The notes beneath the pieces are model-generated. The model saw nothing but the letters and a program-made list of their open reading frames with translations. It was not told where the DNA came from and made no database searches. This document shows, one piece after another, positions 1-6,416 of a stretch of 6,416 nucleotides of DNA (the first letter of the stretch is position 1; each line of letters opens with the position of its first letter). A program made the position numbers and the translations under genes. The DNA is from Thermoplasmata archaeon. GTDB taxonomy: Archaea; Thermoplasmatota; Thermoplasmata; UBA10834. The stretch lies in the NCBI GenBank assembly GCA_013331315.1, contig DUGQ01000051.1, positions 8,290-14,705 on the forward strand. Direction: 5' to 3'.

Positions 1-256
1 CATCCACGGTTCTTCTCAACTCCTCGGCTACGGAGACCGGGGCCGCCCCTGGTCTTGTCGACTCGCCCCCAACGTCGACAAAGGCAGCACCAGAACGCAT
101 CATGTCAAGACCTTTGCGTACGGCAACTGACCGACATCCAGCGACTCCATCGCCCGAGAAACTGTCCGGTGTCGTGTTGATTATCCCCATGACCACCGGC
201 GGGCCGAACCTGAATGTCCTTGACCCAACACCGAGGATCGTTACGTAATCTCCCAA
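1..256 (-). CDS. folP: Dihydropteroate synthase, N-terminal part (cut by left window edge)
   Basis: FolP joins a pterin pyrophosphate to p-aminobenzoate in the cytoplasm to make dihydropteroate for folate-type cofactors. Translating the minus strand from a TTG at 256-254 gives 85 codons running off the window. The family signatures are clear: MGIINTTPDSFSGDG at residues 23-37 (pterin-binding first strand and loop, with Asn27) and DVGGESTRPGA at 61-71 (second strand and loop), followed by PVSVAEELRR. No ATG precedes the conserved region. An upstream in-frame TAA lies at 280-278, and a GGAGGTG site (271-265) sits 8 bases before the TTG, which decides the start. The gene begins 18 bases after the stop of the Fe-S protein gene, so the two are probably co-transcribed. 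The loop reads SFSGDG where E. coli FolP has SFSDGG. Corrinoid methyltransferase pterin-binding domains share the fold, but these exact motifs point to FolP. About two thirds of the protein lies outside the window. Confidence 0.9.
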   Translation of the reverse strand, partial: MGDYVTILGVGSRTFRFGPPVVMGIINTTPDSFSGDGVAGCRSVAVRKGLDMMRSGAAFVDVGGESTRPGAAPVSVAEELRRTVD

Positions 257-264
257 AGCCAGGC

Positions 265-271
265 CACCTCC
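265..271 (-). promoter_or_regulatory. Shine-Dalgarno site for folP
   Basis: The minus strand reads GGAGGTG here, 8 bases upstream of a TTG codon at 256-254. It lies just past the stop codon of the upstream Fe-S gene (277-275). It supports a TTG start for folP and translation as an internal gene of a polycistronic message. Confidence 0.75.
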
Positions 272-274
272 CGC

Positions 275-1369
275 TTAGACAGAGAGAAGGTCGTCTATGA
301 GTTCTGTTATGTCCATGATGTCGATGTCGACCTTCAACAGGTCGTTGCCAAGCCTGAGAGTGCTCACACAGAACGGGCATGATGTCACGAGCAGGTCCGC
401 GATCTCGGAGGCTGACCGCACGCGTCTGGAGGCCATCCGCTGCGCGGCGGCCGAATCCGCCGCCCGCACGCCCCCTCCTCCGCCACAACACCTGGATGAT
501 TCCTTAGTCTCGCCCATCTCGACGTACTCCGCCTCGGGTATCATCTTGAGGACCTTCCTCGGCTCGTCGTAGATCTTCATGTGTCTGCCTATGTGACAGG
601 GGTCGTGATAGGTGATCCTCTTGTTCAGTGGTTTCAGCTTCAGGTCCTTCTCCGCGAGGAACTGGACCAGATGCTGCACCTCGAAGTCGTAGGTGGTGTA
701 CTTCGTGTACTCTTCCTTGAACATGTGGAGGCAACCCGCGCAAGTGAACAGGAGCTTCTTGATCCCTCGCCTCTTCACCTCCTCCAAGTTGGCTGTCATC
801 AACCCCTCGATTTCATCCTGCGGCAGGCCGATCCTGTGAAGAGTGCTCCCGCAGCACACCTCGTCGACGAGTGTGAAATCGACTCCCAGCTTCTTCAGGA
901 TTGAAATGGAGTGCTTCGCGATTTCCGATGTTCTGTAGCGCGCCGTGCAACCGATGAAGTAGCCTATCTCGGCGTTCTTCGGAGGGAGCCCGAAATCGGC
1001 CTTCTTGGTTTCTCCGTACGGGTTCTTGGTCTCCTTGATGTTGCTCACGATCTTTGCGTGAGCTGGCAACATGTGTCCAGCCTCGACCAAATCGCCCCTG
1101 GCGGCCTTCACGATCTCTATGACCTTGATGTTGGAGGGACACCTGCGCTCGCAGTCCTTGCACGTGGTGCACTGATAGATTCTCTTGACCACGGATTCAT
1201 CCGGTTCGATATCTCCCCTGGTCAGACCGTAGGCGAGGATCACCTTCCCGCGAGCCACGGACGGGTCCCACTGGTTGTCCTCGAAATACGGGCAGACGCT
1301 CTTGCAGAATCCGCAGAAGGTGCAGGTCAACATCTCCTTCTCGAGTTTCTTGGCCCGTTCTGCTTTCAT
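275..1369 (-). CDS. Fe-S oxidoreductase with two 4Fe-4S and two CCG domains (HdrD/LldE/GlpC-like)
   Basis: A 364-residue soluble electron-transfer protein. Two ferredoxin-type motifs CxxCxxCxxxCP lie at C16/C19/C22/C26 and C67/C70/C73/C77. Two CCG domains follow: C141, C172-C173, C210xxC213; and C258, C294-C295, C331xxC334. All cysteines of both repeats are present. This architecture is that of heterodisulfide reductase subunit D, the Fe-S half of thiol:fumarate reductase, and the Fe-S subunits of glycolate, lactate and glycerol-3-phosphate dehydrogenases, where the protein passes electrons between a flavoprotein and quinone or thiol carriers. The ATG at 1369 is preceded by GGAGG at a 7-base gap. 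The gene starts 46 bases after the larA-like gene ends, so a 2-hydroxyacid oxidation role is a reasonable inference. No flavoprotein (GlcD) or cytochrome (HdrE) partner is in the window, so the electron donor and acceptor remain open. Confidence 0.88.
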   Translation of the reverse strand: MKAERAKKLEKEMLTCTFCGFCKSVCPYFEDNQWDPSVARGKVILAYGLTRGDIEPDESVVKRIYQCTTCKDCERRCPSNIKVIEIVKAARGDLVEAGHMLPAHAKIVSNIKETKNPYGETKKADFGLPPKNAEIGYFIGCTARYRTSEIAKHSISILKKLGVDFTLVDEVCCGSTLHRIGLPQDEIEGLMTANLEEVKRRGIKKLLFTCAGCLHMFKEEYTKYTTYDFEVQHLVQFLAEKDLKLKPLNKRITYHDPCHIGRHMKIYDEPRKVLKMIPEAEYVEMGETKESSRCCGGGGGVRAADSAAAQRMASRRVRSASEIADLLVTSCPFCVSTLRLGNDLLKVDIDIMDITELIDDLLSV

Positions 1370-1376
1370 CGAAGTT

Positions 1377-1381
1377 CCTCC
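1377..1381 (-). promoter_or_regulatory. Shine-Dalgarno site for the CCG Fe-S protein gene
   Basis: The minus strand reads GGAGG followed by 7 bases and then ATG at 1369-1367. It fixes the start of the 364-residue protein. It lies in the 46-base gap after the larA-like stop, consistent with the gene being internal to an operon. Confidence 0.75.
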
Positions 1382-1415
1382 GCGATTGAGTTTCCCCTTA
1401 AATCCGATGGCATCG

Positions 1416-2660
1416 TCAGCCTGACTCGACCTTCGGAACTGTAATCACAGCGTCCATAATAAAGGTCACTTTCGCCTCTGGCCCGAGTTCCTTAAGGGCC
1501 TTGTCCACGGCTACCTGCAAGGACGGCATCGGCGTCATGTGTGCTCTTCGGGCGATCTCCGGGTCCAGTTTCGTCACCGCGAACATCCTGATCTTCAGCC
1601 CTATCTCTGCCATCTTGGCGGCCTTGTGATATCCAAGCTTGAACTCCTTTGATATCTTCTCCAGGGCCTCGCGCGGGGTGGCTGCGCTGCCCAGGAGCTT
1701 GAGGAAGGTGTCCGCCCCAACGCCAGTCCTACAGGCGCTCACGAGGATGATGACACCCCCGTCTCTCACTGCGAGCTTCGCGTTGTCCAGAGCCTTCTGG
1801 GACTGGTACAGGTCGATGTCATGCGGGAATGACGTGACTGCGACGGCTATGTCGGCCTTCCGCATCCTTACAACGAATACCTCGTCGGCCTTCTTCACCG
1901 CTGCCTGGAAAGACGCGTCGATGTCGCCCGCGTAGGCTGAGCACACCTTGTGCTCCTTGTCAAGGACAGCCATTATCGAGAACACCCTCTTGTCCTTGAG
2001 GAACGCCATCGCCTCTACCATGTCCTCGTGCACCGGGTTGCTGCCCAATCTCAGCGCCTGCGCTTCGAGCGTGAGAGCCAGCTTGTGGTTCTGTTCGATG
2101 GTCTCGAAGGCCGAGATCCCTGGTAGAAAGGCCTTCCTCCCTCCGGTGTAGCCCGCGAAGTAGTGTGGCTCGACACTGCCTATCACGACCACTCTGTCGG
2201 CGTCAAGAACCATCCTGTTGAACCGAACCTCTGTGCCTCGGCTCGTGGTTCCGAGGCGCACCGTCTCGCTTGTCCTGGAATCGTGTGAGTGGACTCTCTC
2301 CTTGATCGAGCCGTATCGGTCGCCAAATATGAATCGGTACTCCTCTTCTGTCGGCGCGCGGTGCATCCCCGTGGCGACAACATACTCTGCGTTGAAGTGG
2401 TTGAGGGTCTCCTCTATGATGTCCAAGACCTTCGCCGTGGGAGTCGGCCTCGTCGCATCGTTGACTATGACAAGGACCTTCTCGGCCCCCTCTAGGAACA
2501 TGTCGAGCCGAGCGGATTCGATCGGAGCGTTAAAGGCAGCTCGCAGAAGCTCCATCTCATCGCAGTCCGGGAGTTCGTTGGGATACACGATTTCTCCCAT
2601 GTTCCTGTCCGGGACCTCGACAACCTCAGTCCCGTCACCATAGGGCACTTCCACTCTCAT
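1416..2660 (-). CDS. larA: LarA-family nickel-pincer enzyme (lactate racemase-like, 2-hydroxyacid racemase/epimerase)
   Basis: A 414-residue cytoplasmic protein close in length to characterised LarA. The L. plantarum lactate racemase residues all appear in order: NDATRP with D68 and R71 (D72, R75 in LarA), GMH with H100 (H108), EPHYFAGYTGGRKAFLPG with H166 and K176 (H174, K184), NH with H192 (H200), and YQSQK with Q286 and K289 (Q295, K298). In the family, the Lys binds the nickel-pincer nucleotide and the His residues coordinate nickel or act as acid/base catalysts, so an active enzyme is expected. Family members also act on malate and other short 2-hydroxyacids or sugar acids, so lactate is not assured. 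The cofactor makers LarB, LarC and LarE are not in the window. The start is ATG 2660 without a Shine-Dalgarno site; an AT-rich box about 37 bases upstream may be its promoter. It appears to be the first gene of a larA-CCG-folP unit. Confidence 0.88.
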   Translation of the reverse strand: MRVEVPYGDGTEVVEVPDRNMGEIVYPNELPDCDEMELLRAAFNAPIESARLDMFLEGAEKVLVIVNDATRPTPTAKVLDIIEETLNHFNAEYVVATGMHRAPTEEEYRFIFGDRYGSIKERVHSHDSRTSETVRLGTTSRGTEVRFNRMVLDADRVVVIGSVEPHYFAGYTGGRKAFLPGISAFETIEQNHKLALTLEAQALRLGSNPVHEDMVEAMAFLKDKRVFSIMAVLDKEHKVCSAYAGDIDASFQAAVKKADEVFVVRMRKADIAVAVTSFPHDIDLYQSQKALDNAKLAVRDGGVIILVSACRTGVGADTFLKLLGSAATPREALEKISKEFKLGYHKAAKMAEIGLKIRMFAVTKLDPEIARRAHMTPMPSLQVAVDKALKELGPEAKVTFIMDAVITVPKVESG

Positions 2661-2692
2661 CCAAGATTACCGGGCAAGAATGCTACTTCCTG

Positions 2693-2700
2693 TATTAGTA
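2693..2700. promoter_or_regulatory. AT-rich TATA-like box in the divergent larA/thiL promoter region
   Basis: TATTAGTA on the plus strand (TACTAATA on the minus strand) is the most AT-rich stretch of the gap between the divergent genes. Its centre is about 37 bases upstream of the larA ATG at 2660, which would give a short leader of about 10 bases. It is also about 29 bases upstream of the ATG at 2726, so it could serve either strand. It is a weak match to an archaeal TATA element, and its use is inferred from position only. Confidence 0.35.
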
Positions 2701-2751
2701 CGTTAACCTTTGTCACGGCACACGCATGCGCGAGCTAGACTCTTCAAAAGG

Positions 2752-2759
2752 CTTAATTA
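2752..2759 (+). promoter_or_regulatory. TATA-like box placed for a leaderless thiL transcript
   Basis: CTTAATTA follows a purine-rich AAAAGG (2747-2751 plus the G at 2751) that resembles an archaeal BRE. The box centre lies about 27 bases upstream of a GTG at 2783, the spacing expected when an archaeal transcript begins at or next to its start codon. It sits inside the longer thiL reading frame, which argues that those first 19 codons are not translated. Confidence 0.45.
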
Positions 2760-2782
2760 CGGAACAACAATCTGTCATTTCC

Positions 2783-3757
2783 GTGAAGACCCTCGGAACC
2801 CTGGGAGAGCGCGAAGCTATTCGGATGATTGACAAGATCGTGAAGAGCGACGCCGACATCGGGATAGGCGACGACTGCGCAGCCATAGACATAGGCGACC
2901 GCTACCTGTTGATGACGACCGACATGATGGCTTCGAAGACCCACATGCCGAAGGGGATGGGGCCCTACGACGTCGGCTGGTCAATTGTGGCGGTCAGCCT
3001 CAGTGACATCGCGGCGATGGGCGGCCGCCCATTGGGCGTCCTGACAGCGATAGGCATGACCCGGGGACATCCGATTGACTACCTCGAGCAGATAGTCGAC
3101 GGCATGAACGACTGCGCTCAACGGTTCGGCACTAGCATCGTCGGCGGTGACACGAAGGAGCACGACATACTGACTCTCTGCAGCACCGCTGTAGGCGTGG
3201 TCGACAAGGACAAGATACTTCTCAGGAAGGGCGCGAGGCCCGGAGACCTGGTCGCGGTCTCAGGCGAACTCGGACGCGCAGGGGCCGGGTTCTACTCGAT
3301 GAAGCGAAACCTGTCCCTCGACGAGGCCGAGGCGGTTCTCAAGAGGCCGCAGCCACGTCTGAAGGAAGCCGCCGCCCTTGCGGGGTCCGGCCTTGTGACC
3401 TCGTGCATGGACATATCCGATGGCCTCTCCTCCTCGATATTCGAGATGTCCCGCAACTCCGGCATGACGTATGAGATCGACTACGCGCTCATCCCCAAGG
3501 CAAGGGAGGTGGAGATGGCGTTCCAGGACCTCGAGCGTCAGAAATCGCTTGTGCTCAACTTCGGGGACGACTACGAACTCCTGTTCACCGTTAGGAGAGA
3601 GGCCGTCTCCTCTCTTGAGTCCCTCGCATCTGACCTCGGATGCCCCCTGACCGTAATAGGGAAGGTGACAAGCGGCGAGGAGAACATCCTCATCGACAAC
3701 AACAAGAGGGAGAAGCTGGAGAATCTTGGTTATGAGCATTTCAGGTCCCGCCAATAA
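2783..3757 (+). CDS. thiL: Thiamine-monophosphate kinase
   Basis: ThiL phosphorylates thiamine monophosphate with ATP to give the active cofactor thiamine diphosphate in the cytoplasm. From the GTG at 2783 it has 324 residues, normal for the family. Visible ThiL motifs are GDD at 29-31, TTDM at 45-48, SLSDIAAMGG at 72-81, GGDT at 121-124, DISDG at 210-214 and GDDYELLF at 261-268. The aspartates in these motifs bind magnesium and the substrate phosphates in the family. A longer frame opens at ATG 2726 (343 residues). I prefer GTG 2783 because family members begin near LGEREAIRMI, because the 19 extra codons are AT-ending (CTA, TTA, ATT, CAA) unlike the C/G-ending gene body, and because a TATA-like box lies 27 bases upstream. 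Neither start has a Shine-Dalgarno site. The 3' end overlaps amrS by 26 bases, so the two are probably co-expressed. Confidence 0.95.
   Translation: MKTLGTLGEREAIRMIDKIVKSDADIGIGDDCAAIDIGDRYLLMTTDMMASKTHMPKGMGPYDVGWSIVAVSLSDIAAMGGRPLGVLTAIGMTRGHPIDYLEQIVDGMNDCAQRFGTSIVGGDTKEHDILTLCSTAVGVVDKDKILLRKGARPGDLVAVSGELGRAGAGFYSMKRNLSLDEAEAVLKRPQPRLKEAAALAGSGLVTSCMDISDGLSSSIFEMSRNSGMTYEIDYALIPKAREVEMAFQDLERQKSLVLNFGDDYELLFTVRREAVSSLESLASDLGCPLTVIGKVTSGEENILIDNNKREKLENLGYEHFRSRQ
3718..3722 (+). promoter_or_regulatory. Shine-Dalgarno site for amrS, inside the thiL 3' end
   Basis: GGAGA ends 9 bases before the ATG at 3732 and only 3 bases before the in-frame TTG at 3726. The spacing favours the ATG. It lies within thiL coding sequence, as expected for overlapping, translationally linked genes. 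Confidence 0.6.
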
Positions 3758-4754
3758 CGAGGCGCGATTCTACGAGGTGACAGGTGAGCGCGTCAGATGC
3801 CTCCTGTGCCCTCATGGTTGCACGATACCGCCTCGCAAGCGTGGCAGGTGTGGCGTCCGGGAGAACAGGGACGGTAGGTTATACTCGCTCATCTACGGCA
3901 TGGCCTCGTCTATTCATCCCGACCCTATTGAGAAGAAGCCCTTGTTCCATTTCCTTCCAGGGAGTACCGCAATCTCCTTCGGCTCGGTGGGCTGCAATCT
4001 CGATTGCAGGAATTGCCAGAACTACTCGATTTCCAGGGCGTCGCCGTCGGAGTTCACTCTCACCCGCCTATCTCCGAAGGACGTCGTCGCGCATGCGCGG
4101 GCCTGCGACGCTGAGTCCGTCTCATGGACGTACAATGAACCGACGATATGGTACGAGTTCACTACCGACGCCTCAGAAGTCGCCCACGAGGCGGGTCTGA
4201 AGACGAGCTACGTGACAAACGGGTACATTTCAGAGGAGCCGCTGGCAGAACTGAGAGGAATCATAGACGCGATGAACATCGATGTGAAGTCCTTCAGGGA
4301 GAAGACATACAGCGAAGTGTGCGGCGGCCATCTAGCGCCCGTCCTGAGGACGTGCGAGGCGGCCGTTTCATACGGAATCCATGTGGAGCTGACGTATCTC
4401 ATAATTCCTGACCTCAACGACTCCGAGGCAGAGCTCTCGGAATTCGTCGGATGGGTCAAGGACGCTCTCAGGACCGATGTCCCGGTGCACTTCTCGGCAT
4501 TCCATCCCGACTACAGGATGACCGAAGTGCCACGCACGCCGATGACTACGATGAACAAGGCCTACGACATAGCGCGGAGGACGGGTCTCGAGTTCGTGTA
4601 TCTTGGTAACGTTCACGCCGGAGACAGGGACGACACCTACTGCCCGTCATGTGGCGCCTTAGTCATCGAGAGGGAGGGGTTCTCGCTGACGAAGCGAGCT
4701 CTTCACGGCGACAAATGCGCCAAGTGCGGCCATATCCTCCGGATGGTCGTATGA
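3732..4754 (+). CDS. amrS: AmmeMemoRadiSam system radical SAM enzyme
   Basis: A 340-residue radical SAM protein related to pyruvate formate-lyase activating enzymes. The N-terminal region has four cysteines (C23, C26, C30, C40) in CLLCPHGC and RGRCGVRENRDG. The radical SAM cluster motif is GCNLDCRNCQN with C88, C92 and C95 (CxxxCxxC). YNEPTIWYEF at 134-143, the VTNGY segment near 161-165 and VHAGDRDDTYCPSCG near 294-308 are typical of AmrS, and a second CxxC (C329, C332) closes a probable C-terminal metal-binding knuckle with C304 and C307. In many prokaryotes this gene accompanies Memo-like and AMMECR1-like genes. The substrate is unknown to me, and neither partner is in the window. The ATG at 3732 is chosen over TTG 3726 because of the Shine-Dalgarno spacing. 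The start lies inside thiL with a 26-base overlap, implying coupled translation. The gene converges on the peptidase gene with a 44-base gap. Confidence 0.92.
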   Translation: MSISGPANNEARFYEVTGERVRCLLCPHGCTIPPRKRGRCGVRENRDGRLYSLIYGMASSIHPDPIEKKPLFHFLPGSTAISFGSVGCNLDCRNCQNYSISRASPSEFTLTRLSPKDVVAHARACDAESVSWTYNEPTIWYEFTTDASEVAHEAGLKTSYVTNGYISEEPLAELRGIIDAMNIDVKSFREKTYSEVCGGHLAPVLRTCEAAVSYGIHVELTYLIIPDLNDSEAELSEFVGWVKDALRTDVPVHFSAFHPDYRMTEVPRTPMTTMNKAYDIARRTGLEFVYLGNVHAGDRDDTYCPSCGALVIEREGFSLTKRALHGDKCAKCGHILRMVV

Positions 4755-4798
4755 CCCCTTCCTTCTCAAAACATGGCGCCCTTGGTCCCGAGCCCTCC

Positions 4799-5692
4799 TC
4801 AGAGCCCTATCAATAGGAAGAGGATGTTCCCGGCAACTGCCGCGAGGATGAGCCCTCCAAGTATAGGCACGATGAACGGGATCTTCGGGGTCACCCACAC
4901 GCGTGATATTCCGTGATCCCTGAGTCTGCTCAGCTCCAGCGCGATGTCCTCGCCGCTCCTCGGTCGCGTGTAGAGTCGGTGCCGTCCGTCCTCGACAGTC
5001 TCCATCAGCCACACGAAACCAGGTTGGTCGACCGTCGAGTCTATCCTGTATCCAAGGAACATCTGGGGGAATTTCACGTCCCTGGCGGCAATGTTGCGCA
5101 CGAGGAAGAGGACCGGCAGGAAGATCACCAGGAACGCAGCGTCTGTCAGGACACCGAGCGCGAACGGGAACAAGACGTTCGCGATGGAATCGTGCGGTGC
5201 TATGATCGGCAATTCTCCGATGGAGGGCACGGTGGGGAACAGAACCGCAAGCGCAATCAGCGCCTTCGCATCGGCCCCTCCCTTTATCAGGTCAACCATG
5301 TACATGAGGACGAACACCAGCATCAGGACAGGTACGGCAAGGAGTGGCTGGAAATACCCGTTATCAATCCACATGAATCCGAGGGCGATGGTCGCGATTA
5401 CGGCGACCCCGTACTTCACGACGGGCAGGAGCTTAGCGAGGGCGGAGTTGCTCTCGACTTCGTGGTAGACATCCAGCAGAATCGCTCCGATTGGCACCAG
5501 AATGAGCGCGTACTCGAGACCTTCCTCGTCAGCAACTATCCTTAGCGGTATGAGAATCAATCCGAGGAGCGACAGGAATATCCAGTATTTGTTCGGAACC
5601 CTTCTGGTCCTAACGTCCAGAATCGATGCGTAGCAGAGCGCCGCAATCGCTCCTACGAGAGCGACGATGCTGATGAGTTCGGACGAATCCAC
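4799..5692 (-). CDS. Archaeal A24-type prepilin/preflagellin peptidase (FlaK/PibD-like)
   Basis: A 297-residue membrane aspartic protease that should cleave class III signal peptides of archaellins or type IV pilin-like proteins at the cytoplasmic face. The first catalytic Asp is D26 in SILDVRTRRVPN (D followed by RRxPN), and the second is D141 in GGADAK, a GxHyD-type motif. Hydrophobic stretches lie near 5-25, 36-52, 60-75, 90-107, 115-133, 142-153, 172-198 and 271-297. Residues 200-268 form a polar domain, and WVTPKIPFIVP at 266-276 leads into the last helix, as in FlaK-like proteins. The two aspartates are 115 residues apart, about 60 in FlaK and PibD, so extra membrane segments seem inserted between them. 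The start is GTG at 5692, with no Shine-Dalgarno site but a TATA-like box at about -25. No pilin, ATPase or platform gene is nearby, so its substrates are encoded elsewhere. Confidence 0.87.
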   Translation of the reverse strand: MDSSELISIVALVGAIAALCYASILDVRTRRVPNKYWIFLSLLGLILIPLRIVADEEGLEYALILVPIGAILLDVYHEVESNSALAKLLPVVKYGVAVIATIALGFMWIDNGYFQPLLAVPVLMLVFVLMYMVDLIKGGADAKALIALAVLFPTVPSIGELPIIAPHDSIANVLFPFALGVLTDAAFLVIFLPVLFLVRNIAARDVKFPQMFLGYRIDSTVDQPGFVWLMETVEDGRHRLYTRPRSGEDIALELSRLRDHGISRVWVTPKIPFIVPILGGLILAAVAGNILFLLIGL

Positions 5693-5713
5693 GCAGATTG
5701 AACAGTATCTCCG

Positions 5714-5721
5714 TACTTAAC
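5714..5721 (-). promoter_or_regulatory. TATA-like box for a leaderless peptidase transcript
   Basis: The minus strand reads GTTAAGTA, preceded by purine-rich CGAATGA. Its centre is about 25 bases upstream of the GTG start at 5692, fitting an archaeal promoter for a leaderless message. It lies in the 55-base gap after the PflX-like gene, so the peptidase may have its own promoter even though the two genes run in the same direction. Confidence 0.45.
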
Positions 5722-5747
5722 TCATTCGAGGAGTCCCGGCCAGGTGA

Positions 5748-6416
<669 letters not shown>

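Noticed and set aside
1398..1403. TATA-like TTAAAT in the gap before the CCG Fe-S protein gene as an internal promoter
   Set aside because: A transcript starting about 26 bases downstream would begin inside or after the GGAGG site and lose it, so the Shine-Dalgarno-led operon reading is more consistent.
911..1444. 177-codon plus-strand open frame
   Set aside because: It is antisense to the CCG Fe-S protein, which has complete cysteine motifs and a Shine-Dalgarno site. The antisense product shows no family motif.
3726..3731. TTG at 3726 as the amrS start
   Set aside because: It would leave only 3 bases after the GGAGA site, while the ATG at 3732 has a normal 9-base spacing.
3260..3754. 164-codon minus-strand open frame
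   Set aside because: It is antisense to thiL over its DISDG and GDDYELLF motifs and has no recognisable domain or start signal.
4755..4798. Possible terminator in the gap between convergent amrS and peptidase genes
   Set aside because: The gap has only a pyrimidine-rich stretch (CCCCTTCCTTCTC) with no hairpin or clear T-run, so it is too weak to call.
4913..5545. 210-codon plus-strand open frame with a highly charged product
   Set aside because: It lies entirely antisense to the prepilin peptidase gene, whose motifs are unmistakable. Its composition (rich in E, H, R, Q) is typical of a shadow frame opposite a hydrophobic GC-rich gene.

Overview
The window looks like ordinary chromosome from an archaeon with moderately high GC. 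The clues are a FlaK/PibD-type preflagellin/prepilin peptidase, an archaeal-type ThiL, and a recurring start-site pattern. Genes that begin a transcription unit lack a Shine-Dalgarno site and have an AT-rich box a few dozen bases upstream, while genes inside a unit have clear GGAGG-type sites. The gene set would fit a euryarchaeal lineage such as Thermoplasmatota, but that placement is inference from gene content only. Coding density is very high: no gap exceeds about 70 bases, and I see no rRNA, tRNA, CRISPR array, insertion sequence or long repeat.

Layout. Bases 1-2660 hold a three-gene unit on the minus strand, read right to left: a LarA-family (lactate racemase type, nickel-pincer) enzyme, a HdrD/LldE-like Fe-S protein with two CCG domains, and the N-terminal part of dihydropteroate synthase (folP), cut by the left edge. 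A 65-122 base divergent promoter region follows. Bases 2783 (or 2726) to 4754 carry a plus-strand pair, thiL overlapping amrS, the radical SAM member of the AmmeMemoRadiSam set. Converging on these from the right are two minus-strand genes: an A24-type prepilin peptidase (4799-5692) and a PflX-type radical SAM protein (5748 to the right edge, N-terminus missing).

How the genes may work together. LarA plus a CCG Fe-S protein suggests 2-hydroxyacid (lactate-like) interconversion and oxidation, with the flavin subunit and the LarB/C/E cofactor genes encoded elsewhere. FolP (pterin/folate synthesis) and ThiL (thiamine diphosphate synthesis) are cofactor-biosynthesis genes. AmrS and the PflX-like protein are two distantly related radical SAM proteins whose substrates are unknown as far as I know. 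The peptidase would process class III (type IV pilin-like) signal peptides, but no pilin or archaellin is in the window.

I did not find a clearly novel multi-gene system. The most interesting items are the larA/CCG/folP gene string, an unusually wide spacing between the two catalytic aspartates of the peptidase, the orphan amrS overlapping thiL, and a likely start-site correction for thiL.
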